A model generated the notes under the pieces. That model was not told where the DNA came from, made no database searches, and worked only from the letters and a program-made list of their open reading frames with translations. Shown piece after piece: positions 1 through 6,290 of a stretch of 16,464 bases of DNA (position 1 is the stretch's first letter; each line of letters begins with the position of its first letter). The translations under genes were made by a program, and so were the position numbers. Source of the DNA: CAYGWP01 sp964353455 (lineage in GTDB: Bacteria; Planctomycetota; Phycisphaerae; FEN-1346); assembly GCA_964353455.1 (NCBI GenBank), contig CAYGWP010000330.1, positions 1 to 16,464 on the forward strand, read 5' to 3'.

Positions 1-49
1 ATTCGCCCCCTCACCCCCGACCCCTCTCCCGCGAGGGGAGAGGGGTGAG
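1..49. repeat. C-rich/G-rich palindromic hairpin upstream of the radical SAM gene
   Basis: The arms at 20-30 (ACCCCTCTCCC) and 36-46 are perfect reverse complements, with a 5-base loop (GCGAG). An outer pairing is also possible between CTCACCCC at 10-17 and GGGGTGAG at 42-49. It ends about 25 bases before the chosen start of the radical SAM gene. C-tract/G-tract hairpins of this look are common dispersed intergenic repeats in bacteria. It has no T-tract, so it is not a canonical terminator. The 5' side may extend beyond the window. Confidence 0.6.
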
Positions 50-74
50 ATTACGACGGGGCAGGGGTATCACG

Positions 75-1445
75 ATGAGCCGTCTGGCAGAGTCCATCGG
101 CGAGAGCATGCTGCGGCACGTGCGGGTGGCATCGACCGAGGATGCCCACGGCGCGGTCCGCACCGAGGTGACCGGCCCGATGGGCGTGCGCCTCATCTCC
201 ATTAAGACCTGGCGGACGCCGGAGAAGAAAATCGCGTGCGAACTCTCCGGGCCTTTCAAGGGCAGGTTCGCCAAGACCGTCGATGCGTTCCTGGCGGTCA
301 TCAACCGCCTCAAGATCATCGCCGAGAAGAACGGCAAGAACTTCTACAACCTCTACAATCCCGGGATGCCCAGCCCTGCGGCCATGCGGCCGTTCGAGCG
401 GAAACTCCGGACGATGGTCGAGAAGATCGTCTTTCCGGCCACGAGCACCCTCTCCATCACGCCGCGGTGCCCGTGCCGGTGCGTCCATTGCTCGGCCGAC
501 CGGTTCGTGACCGAGGGGCGGCGGGAACTCTCGACCGAGGAACTCAAGTCGGTCATCGACCAGACCCTGGACCTGGGCGTGTGCACGATGATCTTTACCG
601 GCGGCGAGCCGATGAGCCGCTCGGACCTGCCCGACCTTATCCAATATGTTGATAAGTCGCGGGCCCACGTCATGATCTTTACGAGCGGCGTCCTGCTGAC
701 CGAGAAGAACGTGGCGCGGCTGGCCGAGGCGGGCCTGGGGAGCCTGAACGTCTCGATAGACGCCGATTCGGCCGAGGTCCACGATGAACTCCGCCGCCTG
801 CCCGGCGCGTTCCGCAAGGCCTTCGAAGGCGCACGCCGGGCGCGCGAGGCGGGAATCCTGACGGGCATCTCCACCTACGGCAGCCACGAGTCGGTCCAGT
901 CGGGGGCGCTTGAGCACGTCCTCGAGATCGCCCGCGACGAGGGGTTCCACGAGGTCACGATCTTCGACTGCGTGCCGACGGGCAAGTTCCTGAACGCCCC
1001 GCACGTCCGCATGGGCCGCAAGGACATCAAGCGCATCCGCGCCCTGGCCGACAGGCACAATTCCGCCGACCATCCGATGGGCGTCACTGCCCAGGCCAAG
1101 GCCAACGCCTACGACGGCGGCGGATGCTTCGGCGGATTCGCACAGTTCTACATGACTTGCTACGGAGACATCAACCCGTGCGACTTTAACCCCGTCACCT
1201 TCGGGAACGTCCTCCAGGAGCCGCTGAAAACCATCTGGCGCCGCCTGGCGACGCATCCCGAGTACGCCCCCCACCGCAACGCCTGCCGCATGCAGTCCGA
1301 GCGATACCGCGCGAAATACATCGAGCCGATCACCGGCGAAGAGCGCCTGCCCGTCAGCATCGCCCGCCTCCCCGGCGACGGAACGATCCTGCCCGACGAA
1401 TCGCCGGCCGAGACGGCAGGCGCGGCCGCCCGGGCGACCGGCTGA
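75..1445 (+). CDS. Radical SAM protein with SPASM-like C-terminal cysteine cluster
   Basis: This 456-residue protein is a radical SAM enzyme, which cleaves S-adenosylmethionine on a [4Fe-4S] cluster to start radical chemistry. The cluster motif CxxxCxxC is C132, C136 and C139, with an extra cysteine at 134 (sequence RCPCRCVHC). The SAM-contacting GGEP motif is at 176-179. A second cysteine group near the C-terminus (C351, C362, C369, C404, with GDINPCDF between) resembles a SPASM or Twitch auxiliary-cluster domain. The first 125 or so residues form an N-terminal extension I do not recognise. I chose ATG 75 because AGGGG lies 7 bases upstream; a GTG at 45 would add 10 residues but falls inside the upstream hairpin. 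SPASM proteins often modify peptides or enzymes, but no precursor peptide is visible here. The substrate is unknown. It lies 216 bases before etfB on the same strand, so a functional link is possible but unproven. Confidence 0.9.
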   Translation: MSRLAESIGESMLRHVRVASTEDAHGAVRTEVTGPMGVRLISIKTWRTPEKKIACELSGPFKGRFAKTVDAFLAVINRLKIIAEKNGKNFYNLYNPGMPSPAAMRPFERKLRTMVEKIVFPATSTLSITPRCPCRCVHCSADRFVTEGRRELSTEELKSVIDQTLDLGVCTMIFTGGEPMSRSDLPDLIQYVDKSRAHVMIFTSGVLLTEKNVARLAEAGLGSLNVSIDADSAEVHDELRRLPGAFRKAFEGARRAREAGILTGISTYGSHESVQSGALEHVLEIARDEGFHEVTIFDCVPTGKFLNAPHVRMGRKDIKRIRALADRHNSADHPMGVTAQAKANAYDGGGCFGGFAQFYMTCYGDINPCDFNPVTFGNVLQEPLKTIWRRLATHPEYAPHRNACRMQSERYRAKYIEPITGEERLPVSIARLPGDGTILPDESPAETAGAAARATG

Positions 1446-1457
1446 GTGTGCCGTTGC

Positions 1458-1488
1458 CGCCAGCGCCGCGCAAGCGCGGCGGCTAACT
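1458..1488 (-). repeat. REP-like palindrome, AGTTAGCC type (inverted copy)
   Basis: Read on the minus strand this starts AGTTAGCC and then forms a hairpin with arms GCCGCGC and GCGCGGC around a two-base centre. All 31 bases are an exact reverse complement of 15813-15843. It starts 12 bases after the stop of the radical SAM gene. No T-tract follows, so terminator activity is not supported. Confidence 0.75.
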
Positions 1489-1507
1489 ATGAACTTCGTG
1501 CCTTACT

Positions 1508-1539
1508 CAGTCACTCCGTCACTCAGTCACTTTGTCACT
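1508..1539. repeat. 8-bp tandem repeat, four units of NNGTCACT
   Basis: Four consecutive 8-base units read CAGTCACT, CCGTCACT, CAGTCACT and TTGTCACT. The block lies between the radical SAM gene and etfB, just upstream of a possible promoter. It could be a replication-slippage repeat or a multi-site binding region. No known binding protein is suggested by the sequence alone. Confidence 0.7.
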
Positions 1540-1551
1540 GGCGTTTTGTCC

Positions 1552-1580
1552 TTGACCGTCGCGGGGGCTGAAAGTAACCT
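1552..1580 (+). promoter_or_regulatory. Possible sigma70-type promoter for etfB-etfA-acyl-CoA dehydrogenase
   Basis: TTGACC at 1552-1557 matches the -35 consensus at five of six positions. After a 17-base spacer, TAACCT at 1575-1580 is a weak -10 (three of six). It lies about 80 bases before the etfB start. The intergenic gap makes a separate promoter plausible, but the weak -10 keeps this tentative. Confidence 0.3.
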
Positions 1581-1661
1581 AGCGCACTCCATCAGCCGGG
1601 GCTGGAGCGCGCCCCGGACTACTTCCGTGAGGGCCTACTCGAAGAGGGAGATTCGCACCGG

Positions 1662-2585
1662 ATGTCTTATAACCTTGTCGTGCTCATAAAGCAGGTGCCA
1701 GACACCAAGCGCATCACCGGAGAGGCGATGCGCGACGACGGCACCGTCAACCGCAGCGCACTGCCGGCCATCTTCAACCCCGAGGACCTGCACGCGCTGG
1801 AACTTGCGCTGGAACTCCGCGAGCGGCACGGCGGCCGCGTGACGGTCGTCACGATGGGCCCGCCGCAGGCCTGCGAAATCCTCCGCGACAGCCTCGAGCG
1901 CGGGGCCGACGATGCCGTCCTCATCACCGACCGCCGGGCTGCGGCATCCGATACGCTGGCCACAAGTTACATCCTTGCGTGCGCCGTGCGGCGCGTCGCG
2001 TCCGAGAAGCCGGTCGATATGGTCCTCTGCGGTCGGCAGGCGATAGACGGCGACACGGCCCAGGTGCCGCCGCAGACCGCCGAGAAACTTTCCTGGCCGC
2101 AGGTCACGTACGTCGAGTCGGTCGAGGAAGTGGCGGGCGGCCGCATCCGCGCAAAGCGGAGCACCGGCGCCGGATGGGAGCGCGTGGAGTGCCCGCTGCC
2201 GTGCCTCCTGACGGTGACGGACCAGGGGCCGGAACCGCGGCCGGCATCGGCCAAGCGCATGATGGCCGTGAAGAAGGCCCGGTCCCGCGCCGAGATCCAG
2301 ATGGAAGTGGCGGCGAAGATGCCGGGCGCTGCGCCGGAGGCGATTGCCGCCGAGGTCGAGAAGCGGGCGGCGGCGCTGGCGGCCAGGAACCTCCTTATCA
2401 AACAATGGACGCTTGATGATATCAAGGCCGACCTGGCGCGGTGCGGCCGCGACGGCAGCCCCACCAAGGTCAAGCGCATCCAGTCGGTGGTCCTGAAGGG
2501 TACGGGCTTTAAGAAGGTCGAGCCGGCCGAGCAGCCCATCGCCGACATGATACATGAACTTATTGAAGACCATACGATAGGCTAG
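1662..2585 (+). CDS. etfB: Electron transfer flavoprotein beta subunit (EtfB/FixA family)
   Basis: EtfB pairs with EtfA to form a soluble flavoprotein that carries electrons from acyl-CoA dehydrogenases to other acceptors. The N-terminus has the family opening (VLIKQVPDT, residues 7-15). Residues 124-150 hold the nucleotide-binding signature GRQAIDGDTAQVPPQ followed by LSWPQVTY. At 307 residues it is longer than the usual 250-260. Most of the excess is a charged, probably helical insertion at about 208-245, between the usual MAVKKA segment and the IKQWTLDDI segment. ATG 1662 has a purine-rich RBS-like stretch (AGAGGGAG, 1643-1650). Downstream etfA and an acyl-CoA dehydrogenase complete the unit. 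Whether the ETF is a simple carrier or electron-bifurcating cannot be settled from sequence reading alone. The last codons are duplicated in the following intergenic element. Confidence 0.95.
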   Translation: MSYNLVVLIKQVPDTKRITGEAMRDDGTVNRSALPAIFNPEDLHALELALELRERHGGRVTVVTMGPPQACEILRDSLERGADDAVLITDRRAAASDTLATSYILACAVRRVASEKPVDMVLCGRQAIDGDTAQVPPQTAEKLSWPQVTYVESVEEVAGGRIRAKRSTGAGWERVECPLPCLLTVTDQGPEPRPASAKRMMAVKKARSRAEIQMEVAAKMPGAAPEAIAAEVEKRAAALAARNLLIKQWTLDDIKADLARCGRDGSPTKVKRIQSVVLKGTGFKKVEPAEQPIADMIHELIEDHTIG

Positions 2586-2699
2586 GGATATAGTGGCGCG
2601 GCGGGTCTCCGCACCCGCCGCGCCGGCACGCAATGTCAGGCAGATCGCGGCGGGTCCGGAGACCCGCCGCGCGAGCAGAAGATCATACGATAGGCTAGG
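2565..2699. repeat. Hairpin-rich insertion at the etfB/etfA junction flanked by 22-bp direct repeats
   Basis: Copies at 2565-2586 and 2678-2699 match at 21 of 22 bases. The first encodes the EtfB C-terminus EDHTIG plus stop. The second would encode the same peptide; the only difference is a synonymous GAC to GAT. Between them lie two perfect hairpins: 2595-2606 with 2613-2624 (12-bp stem, 6-base loop) and 2646-2656 with 2661-2671 (11-bp stem, loop CGGA). Segments 2596-2611 and 2657-2672 are exact reverse complements, so the two hairpins are related and oppositely oriented. The second repeat copy supplies the bases just upstream of etfA. Confidence 0.85.
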
Positions 2700-2701
2700 C
2701 A

Positions 2702-3730
2702 ATGATCGAACCGAACCGCAAGGGCGACGTGTGGGTCATCGCCGAGCAGCAGGACGGCGCGCTCCACGACGTCAGCCTCGAACTCCTCTCGAAGGGCCGG
2801 CAACTTGCCGACACGCTCGGGGTGCGCCTCACGGCCGTGGTCCTCGGCGCGAAGGTCCAGGACCTTGCCCAGCGTCTCGTCCGGCACGGGGCCGACCGCG
2901 TCCTGGCCGGCGAAGATGCCCGCCTCGCGCACTACCAGACGAACCCGTTCGCCAAGATCGTGTCGAAACTGGTGGCCGAGCACAAACCGCAGATCGTCAT
3001 CTTCGGGGCAACGCCCGTGGGGCGGGACCTTGCGCCGCGGGTCGCCAGCACGGTCCGGGCGGGCCTCACGGCCGATTGCACTGATCTGGATATCGGGGAT
3101 CATGAAGAGGCCCAGAGCGGCAGGAAGTACGAGAAACTCCTCTACCAGATTCGCCCGGCGTTCGGCGGGAACATCATCGCCACGATCGTGAACCCCGAGC
3201 GCTGGCCGCAGATGGCGACCGTTCGCGAGGGCGTCATGCGGATGCCCGATGCCGATGCGAAGCGCCGCGGCGAGATCGTCCGGTTCAAGCCCGACCTTGC
3301 CGACACCGATTTCGTCCTGAAGATCCTGGAGCACAAGGCCGCCCAGCGCAAGGTGAACCTGAAGGCGGCCCGCGTGATAGTGGCGGGCGGGGCGGGCGTC
3401 GGCGGCAAGGAAAACTTCCGCCTCGTCTGGGACCTTGCGAACTGCCTGGGCGCCGCCGTCGGCGCCAGCCGCGCGGCGGTCGATAACGGCTGGATCGACA
3501 AGGACCACCAGGTGGGCCAGACGGGAACGACCGTGCGGCCGGCCCTGTACATCGCGGTGGGGATAAGCGGGGCGGTGCAGCATCGCGCCGGGATGAGCGA
3601 GGCGAAGAAGATCGTGGCCATCAACGCCGATGCGAGCGCCCCGATCTTTTCGGTGGCCCACTACGGCATCGTGGGCGACCTGAAGCGCGTCATTCCGATG
3701 ATGGTTGATGCAATCAAGAAGCGGGTGTGA
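2702..3730 (+). CDS. etfA: Electron transfer flavoprotein alpha subunit (EtfA/FixB family)
   Basis: This 342-residue protein is the FAD-binding partner of EtfB. The C-terminal FAD domain (about 220-342) shows the classical signature: VGASRAAVDNGW at 253-264, QVGQTGTTVRP at 270-280, and ISGAVQHRAGM at 288-298, then AINAD and AHYGIVGDL. The N-terminal domain (about 8-190) is the usual alpha-subunit fold region; no added ferredoxin domain is present. Length is close to the family norm of about 310-340. Its start follows the second direct-repeat copy by two bases, so its RBS region (GGCTAGG) comes from that duplication. Before the insertion, the etfB stop and etfA start would have been 3 bases apart. 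The stop overlaps the start of the acyl-CoA dehydrogenase gene. Confidence 0.95.
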   Translation: MIEPNRKGDVWVIAEQQDGALHDVSLELLSKGRQLADTLGVRLTAVVLGAKVQDLAQRLVRHGADRVLAGEDARLAHYQTNPFAKIVSKLVAEHKPQIVIFGATPVGRDLAPRVASTVRAGLTADCTDLDIGDHEEAQSGRKYEKLLYQIRPAFGGNIIATIVNPERWPQMATVREGVMRMPDADAKRRGEIVRFKPDLADTDFVLKILEHKAAQRKVNLKAARVIVAGGAGVGGKENFRLVWDLANCLGAAVGASRAAVDNGWIDKDHQVGQTGTTVRPALYIAVGISGAVQHRAGMSEAKKIVAINADASAPIFSVAHYGIVGDLKRVIPMMVDAIKKRV

Positions 3731-5475
3731 CCGTGGCGAACTTCTATACAGATAATTCTGACATCCAGTTTCACCTTGAGCACATGAACCTTGAGCCGCT
3801 GGTGCGGCTGCGTGAGCGCGACTTCGCCGACGCCGCCGAGTTCGATTACGCCCCGGCCGACCTGGCGGATGCGCTCGACAACTACCGGCGGGTCCTGGAC
3901 CTGGTGGGCGGGATAGCCGGCGACGTGATCGCCCCGACGTCGCCCGAGACCGACTCCGTCGGGTCGCACCTGTGCGCCGATGCGGGGCAGGTGGAGTACG
4001 CCCCCGGCATCCGGAAGGCGCTGAAGGCGCTGTCGCAGGCGGACCTGATGGGGGCGACGCTGCCGCGGCGGTTCGGCGGCCTGAACCTGCCGGGCATCGT
4101 CTATACGATGGCCACGGAGATCGTGAGCCGGGCCGACGCCAGTTTGATGAACATCTTCGGCCTCCAGGGGATCGCCGAAACCATCAACATGTTTGCATCC
4201 GATGAGCAGAAGGCGGCATACCTGCCCAAGTTCGCCTCCGGCGAGGTGACCGGGGCGATGGTCCTGACGGAGCCGGATGCGGGGAGCGACCTCCAGAACG
4301 TGCAACTCAGGGCGTACCAGGATTCCGATGGCCAGTGGCGGCTCCAGGGCGTGAAGCGGTTCATCACGAACGGCTGCGGAGATGTGCTCCTGGTGCTCGC
4401 GCGCAGCGAGACGGACGAGACCGGCGGCATGGGCCTCAGCCTCTTTGTGGCCGAGAAGGGCGAGCGCATAAAGATCCGCCGCACGGAAGTGAAGATGGGC
4501 ATCCACGGGTCGCCGACGTGCGAGATGCAGTTCAACGACGCCCCCGCGCAACTGGTGGGGGAGCGGCGGCGCGGCCTCGTGACTTATGTTATGGCGCTTA
4601 TGAACGGGGCGCGGATCGGCATCGCCTCTCAGAGCCTGGGGATAGCCGAGGCGGCGTTCCGCGTGGCCCGCAACTACGCCGCAACGCGCGTCCAGTTCGG
4701 CCGGCCGATCGAGAAGTTCCCCGCGGTGGCCGACCTCCTGGCCGAGATGAAACTGGCGCTGGAGTCGGGCAGGGCGATACTGTACGAGGCGACGCTTGCG
4801 GCGGACTTCGAGTACGCCCTCGAGGAGGCCGTCGGGCGCGAGAAGGACCCGGCCAGGCGCACCGAACTTAACAAGGAGCAGAAGCGCTATAAGCGGCTGG
4901 CGTCACTCCTTACGCCCGTCGCCAAGTATTGGCTGAGTGAGATGTGTAACCGCGTTACATACGAGGCGATAAGCGTCCTCGGCGGGTCGGGCTACATGAA
5001 GGACTACCCGCTGGAGCAGTTGTACCGCGACGCCCGGATCACCTCGATTTACGAGGGCACCAGCCAACTCCAGGTTTTGGCGGCGGTGCGCGGCGTCACC
5101 AGCGGCACGGCCGGGAAACGGTTCGCGGAGTTGGCCGCTGCCGCGCCGCCCGAAGGGTTCGCCGAGGCGGCCGGGCAACTTGCGGCCGTCCGGTCGAAAC
5201 TGGATGCGGCGGTCGCATTCGTCAAGCAGAACTCGTCGGCCGACTACCTGGACCTCTGCGCGCGGCCGCTGGTGGATGCGGCGATCGACGTATATCTCTC
5301 GTATCTATGGATGGAGATGTCGCGGCACTCGCAGGCGAAGGCGGCGTGCGCCCGGCGCTTTATCAGCCGCGCGCTGCCTCGGGCCGAGCAGACGCTGCGC
5401 CTGGTGATGAGCGGCGACCGCTCGACGATCGAGGCATTCGACGTTCTGGTCGGGCCGACGTTCGCGGAGGAATGA
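3727..5475 (+). CDS. Acyl-CoA dehydrogenase, long form with C-terminal extension
   Basis: This FAD enzyme introduces a double bond into an acyl-CoA and passes electrons to ETF, encoded just upstream. Family motifs run in order: AMVLTEPDAGSDL (177-189), MGIHGSPTCEMQFNDAP, a helical C-terminal domain with RVQFGRPIEKFP, and YEGTSQLQ. E443 in YEGT matches the catalytic base of the medium-chain enzymes. Some 140 residues follow that point, which fits long members (about 580-600 residues) with an acyl-CoA dehydrogenase C-terminal-like domain, such as those related to the methylmercaptopropionyl-CoA dehydrogenase group. The exact substrate cannot be named. The start GTG 3727 overlaps the etfA stop as GTGA, suggesting translational coupling; GTG 3733 is an alternative. 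No ETF-quinone oxidoreductase gene is in the window. Confidence 0.93.
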   Translation: MTVANFYTDNSDIQFHLEHMNLEPLVRLRERDFADAAEFDYAPADLADALDNYRRVLDLVGGIAGDVIAPTSPETDSVGSHLCADAGQVEYAPGIRKALKALSQADLMGATLPRRFGGLNLPGIVYTMATEIVSRADASLMNIFGLQGIAETINMFASDEQKAAYLPKFASGEVTGAMVLTEPDAGSDLQNVQLRAYQDSDGQWRLQGVKRFITNGCGDVLLVLARSETDETGGMGLSLFVAEKGERIKIRRTEVKMGIHGSPTCEMQFNDAPAQLVGERRRGLVTYVMALMNGARIGIASQSLGIAEAAFRVARNYAATRVQFGRPIEKFPAVADLLAEMKLALESGRAILYEATLAADFEYALEEAVGREKDPARRTELNKEQKRYKRLASLLTPVAKYWLSEMCNRVTYEAISVLGGSGYMKDYPLEQLYRDARITSIYEGTSQLQVLAAVRGVTSGTAGKRFAELAAAAPPEGFAEAAGQLAAVRSKLDAAVAFVKQNSSADYLDLCARPLVDAAIDVYLSYLWMEMSRHSQAKAACARRFISRALPRAEQTLRLVMSGDRSTIEAFDVLVGPTFAEE

Positions 5476-5483
5476 GTTGTTAT

Positions 5484-5513
5484 AGTTAGCCCCCGGTGAA
5501 TACACCGGGGGGC
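5484..5513 (+). repeat. REP-like palindrome, AGTTAGCC type
   Basis: AGTTAGCC leads into a 9-bp perfect stem, CCCCCGGTG at 5490-5498 with CACCGGGGG at 5503-5511, around the loop AATA. It begins 8 bases after the acyl-CoA dehydrogenase stop. The leader and the following GGCGAT match the copy at 15813, although the stem sequence differs. It could stop transcription or protect the mRNA 3' end, but no T-tract follows. Confidence 0.7.
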
Positions 5514-5531
5514 GATGGATAGGGGATACCC

Positions 5532-5999
5532 ATGGCACGATGGGAGCGCGATCCGAAGATGCGGCGGCACGTCGCCCTCGGCATTGCGGGCGCCGAGGTC
5601 GTTGTCCTGACGCTGAACTTCTGCCTTATTTTTTCTGCATATCTCCATCAGATTAACCTGCGGCTGGGGCCCGGGGGGGGGCAGTTGGCCGTCGAGCGCG
5701 TGGCCGCGCTGGCCGTCGTCATTTTCGCCACGGTTCTGGCCCTGGGCGTCGGCGTGCTGGTGGGGCTGGCGTACGTCCGGGGCGGCGGGTGGACGCGGTG
5801 GTTGTTCATTGCGGCCAACATCATCCTGATCTCGATGGGCGCGGTCTGGTTTATCAGCAACCGCATGAGTCCGAGCGGGCCGGACCCATACGCGACGCAT
5901 GCGGGACTGACGCTGCCGGTGTGCACGCTGTTCCCGATCCTCTGGCCGCTGCTGGTCTTTCATCCTGGCGGTCCGAAGGGTCCGGCCGAGGGACCGTGA
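5532..5999 (+). CDS. Small four-helix membrane protein, function unknown
   Basis: I do not recognise a family for this 155-residue protein. It has four likely transmembrane segments at about 13-38, 57-81, 88-108 and 124-143, with a basic N-terminus (MARWERDPKMRRH) that would favour a cytoplasmic N-terminal end. The C-terminal tail is Gly/Pro rich (HPGGPKGPAEGP). ATG 5532 has AGGGGA at 5520-5525 as a well-placed RBS. It lies 56 bases after the acyl-CoA dehydrogenase gene, with a REP-like hairpin between. A run of nine G at 5673-5681 lies in the loop between the first two helices; a length change there would shift the frame. The hydrophobic pattern continuing past it supports the frame as read. 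Confidence 0.7.
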   Translation: MARWERDPKMRRHVALGIAGAEVVVLTLNFCLIFSAYLHQINLRLGPGGGQLAVERVAALAVVIFATVLALGVGVLVGLAYVRGGGWTRWLFIAANIILISMGAVWFISNRMSPSGPDPYATHAGLTLPVCTLFPILWPLLVFHPGGPKGPAEGP

Positions 6000-6067
6000 C
6001 TGCGCTCGTCTGCCGGCGGGCCCGGGCGCGGGTACTGCCTCAGTTTCGGGCGCTCGTCGCCCGCAGA

Positions 6068-6154
6068 TGTGGCACGGCCCGCCCTTAGTCCTGGCGGGCC
6101 GTGGTGCCGAGCGTGAAACACGGCCCGCCAGGACTAAGGGCGGGCCGTGCCACA
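6068..6154. repeat. 36-bp perfect inverted repeat, each arm itself a hairpin
   Basis: Bases 6068-6103 and 6119-6154 are exact reverse complements, separated by 15 bases. Within each arm CACGGCCCGCC and GGCGGGCCGTG form an 11-bp stem around a 9-base loop that contains TTAG on one strand. The layout resembles two REP elements in opposite orientation. It fills much of the 291-base gap between the membrane protein gene and bamA. Bases 6000-6067 before it show nothing I can name. Confidence 0.8.
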
Positions 6155-6209
6155 CCCGTCCAGGAAGGGCGCCCTAAACTGAGGGGTTACATTTGCCGGA
6201 ATATTCTTA

Positions 6210-6239
6210 ATGACAGGCTTCGCCGGCGTCTTGTAGAAT
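6210..6239 (+). promoter_or_regulatory. Probable sigma70-type promoter for bamA
   Basis: ATGACA at 6210-6215 (five of six for -35) and TAGAAT at 6234-6239 (five of six for -10) are 18 bases apart. This gives a leader of about 45 bases before ATG 6291. It lies downstream of the large inverted repeat, so the envelope cluster can be transcribed independently of the upstream genes. Confidence 0.5.
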
Positions 6240-6290
6240 ACTGCCGCCGGTTTTCCATACGGAGGGCTGGAGCAGGGGTTGAGGCGCGGC

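Noticed and set aside
1489..1689. Possible 66-residue peptide between the radical SAM gene and etfB, considered as a radical SAM precursor peptide
   Set aside because: It begins in a REP-like element, is built partly from the 8-bp tandem repeat, has no good RBS, and runs into etfB in another frame.
2593..3084. Plus-strand open frame across the etfB/etfA junction
   Set aside because: It arises from the palindromic insertion and a shifted frame of etfA, and its Arg/Pro/Gly-rich translation matches no family.
1458..6154. CRISPR array
   Set aside because: The palindromes are single or paired, in mixed orientation, with no regular spacing and no cas genes.
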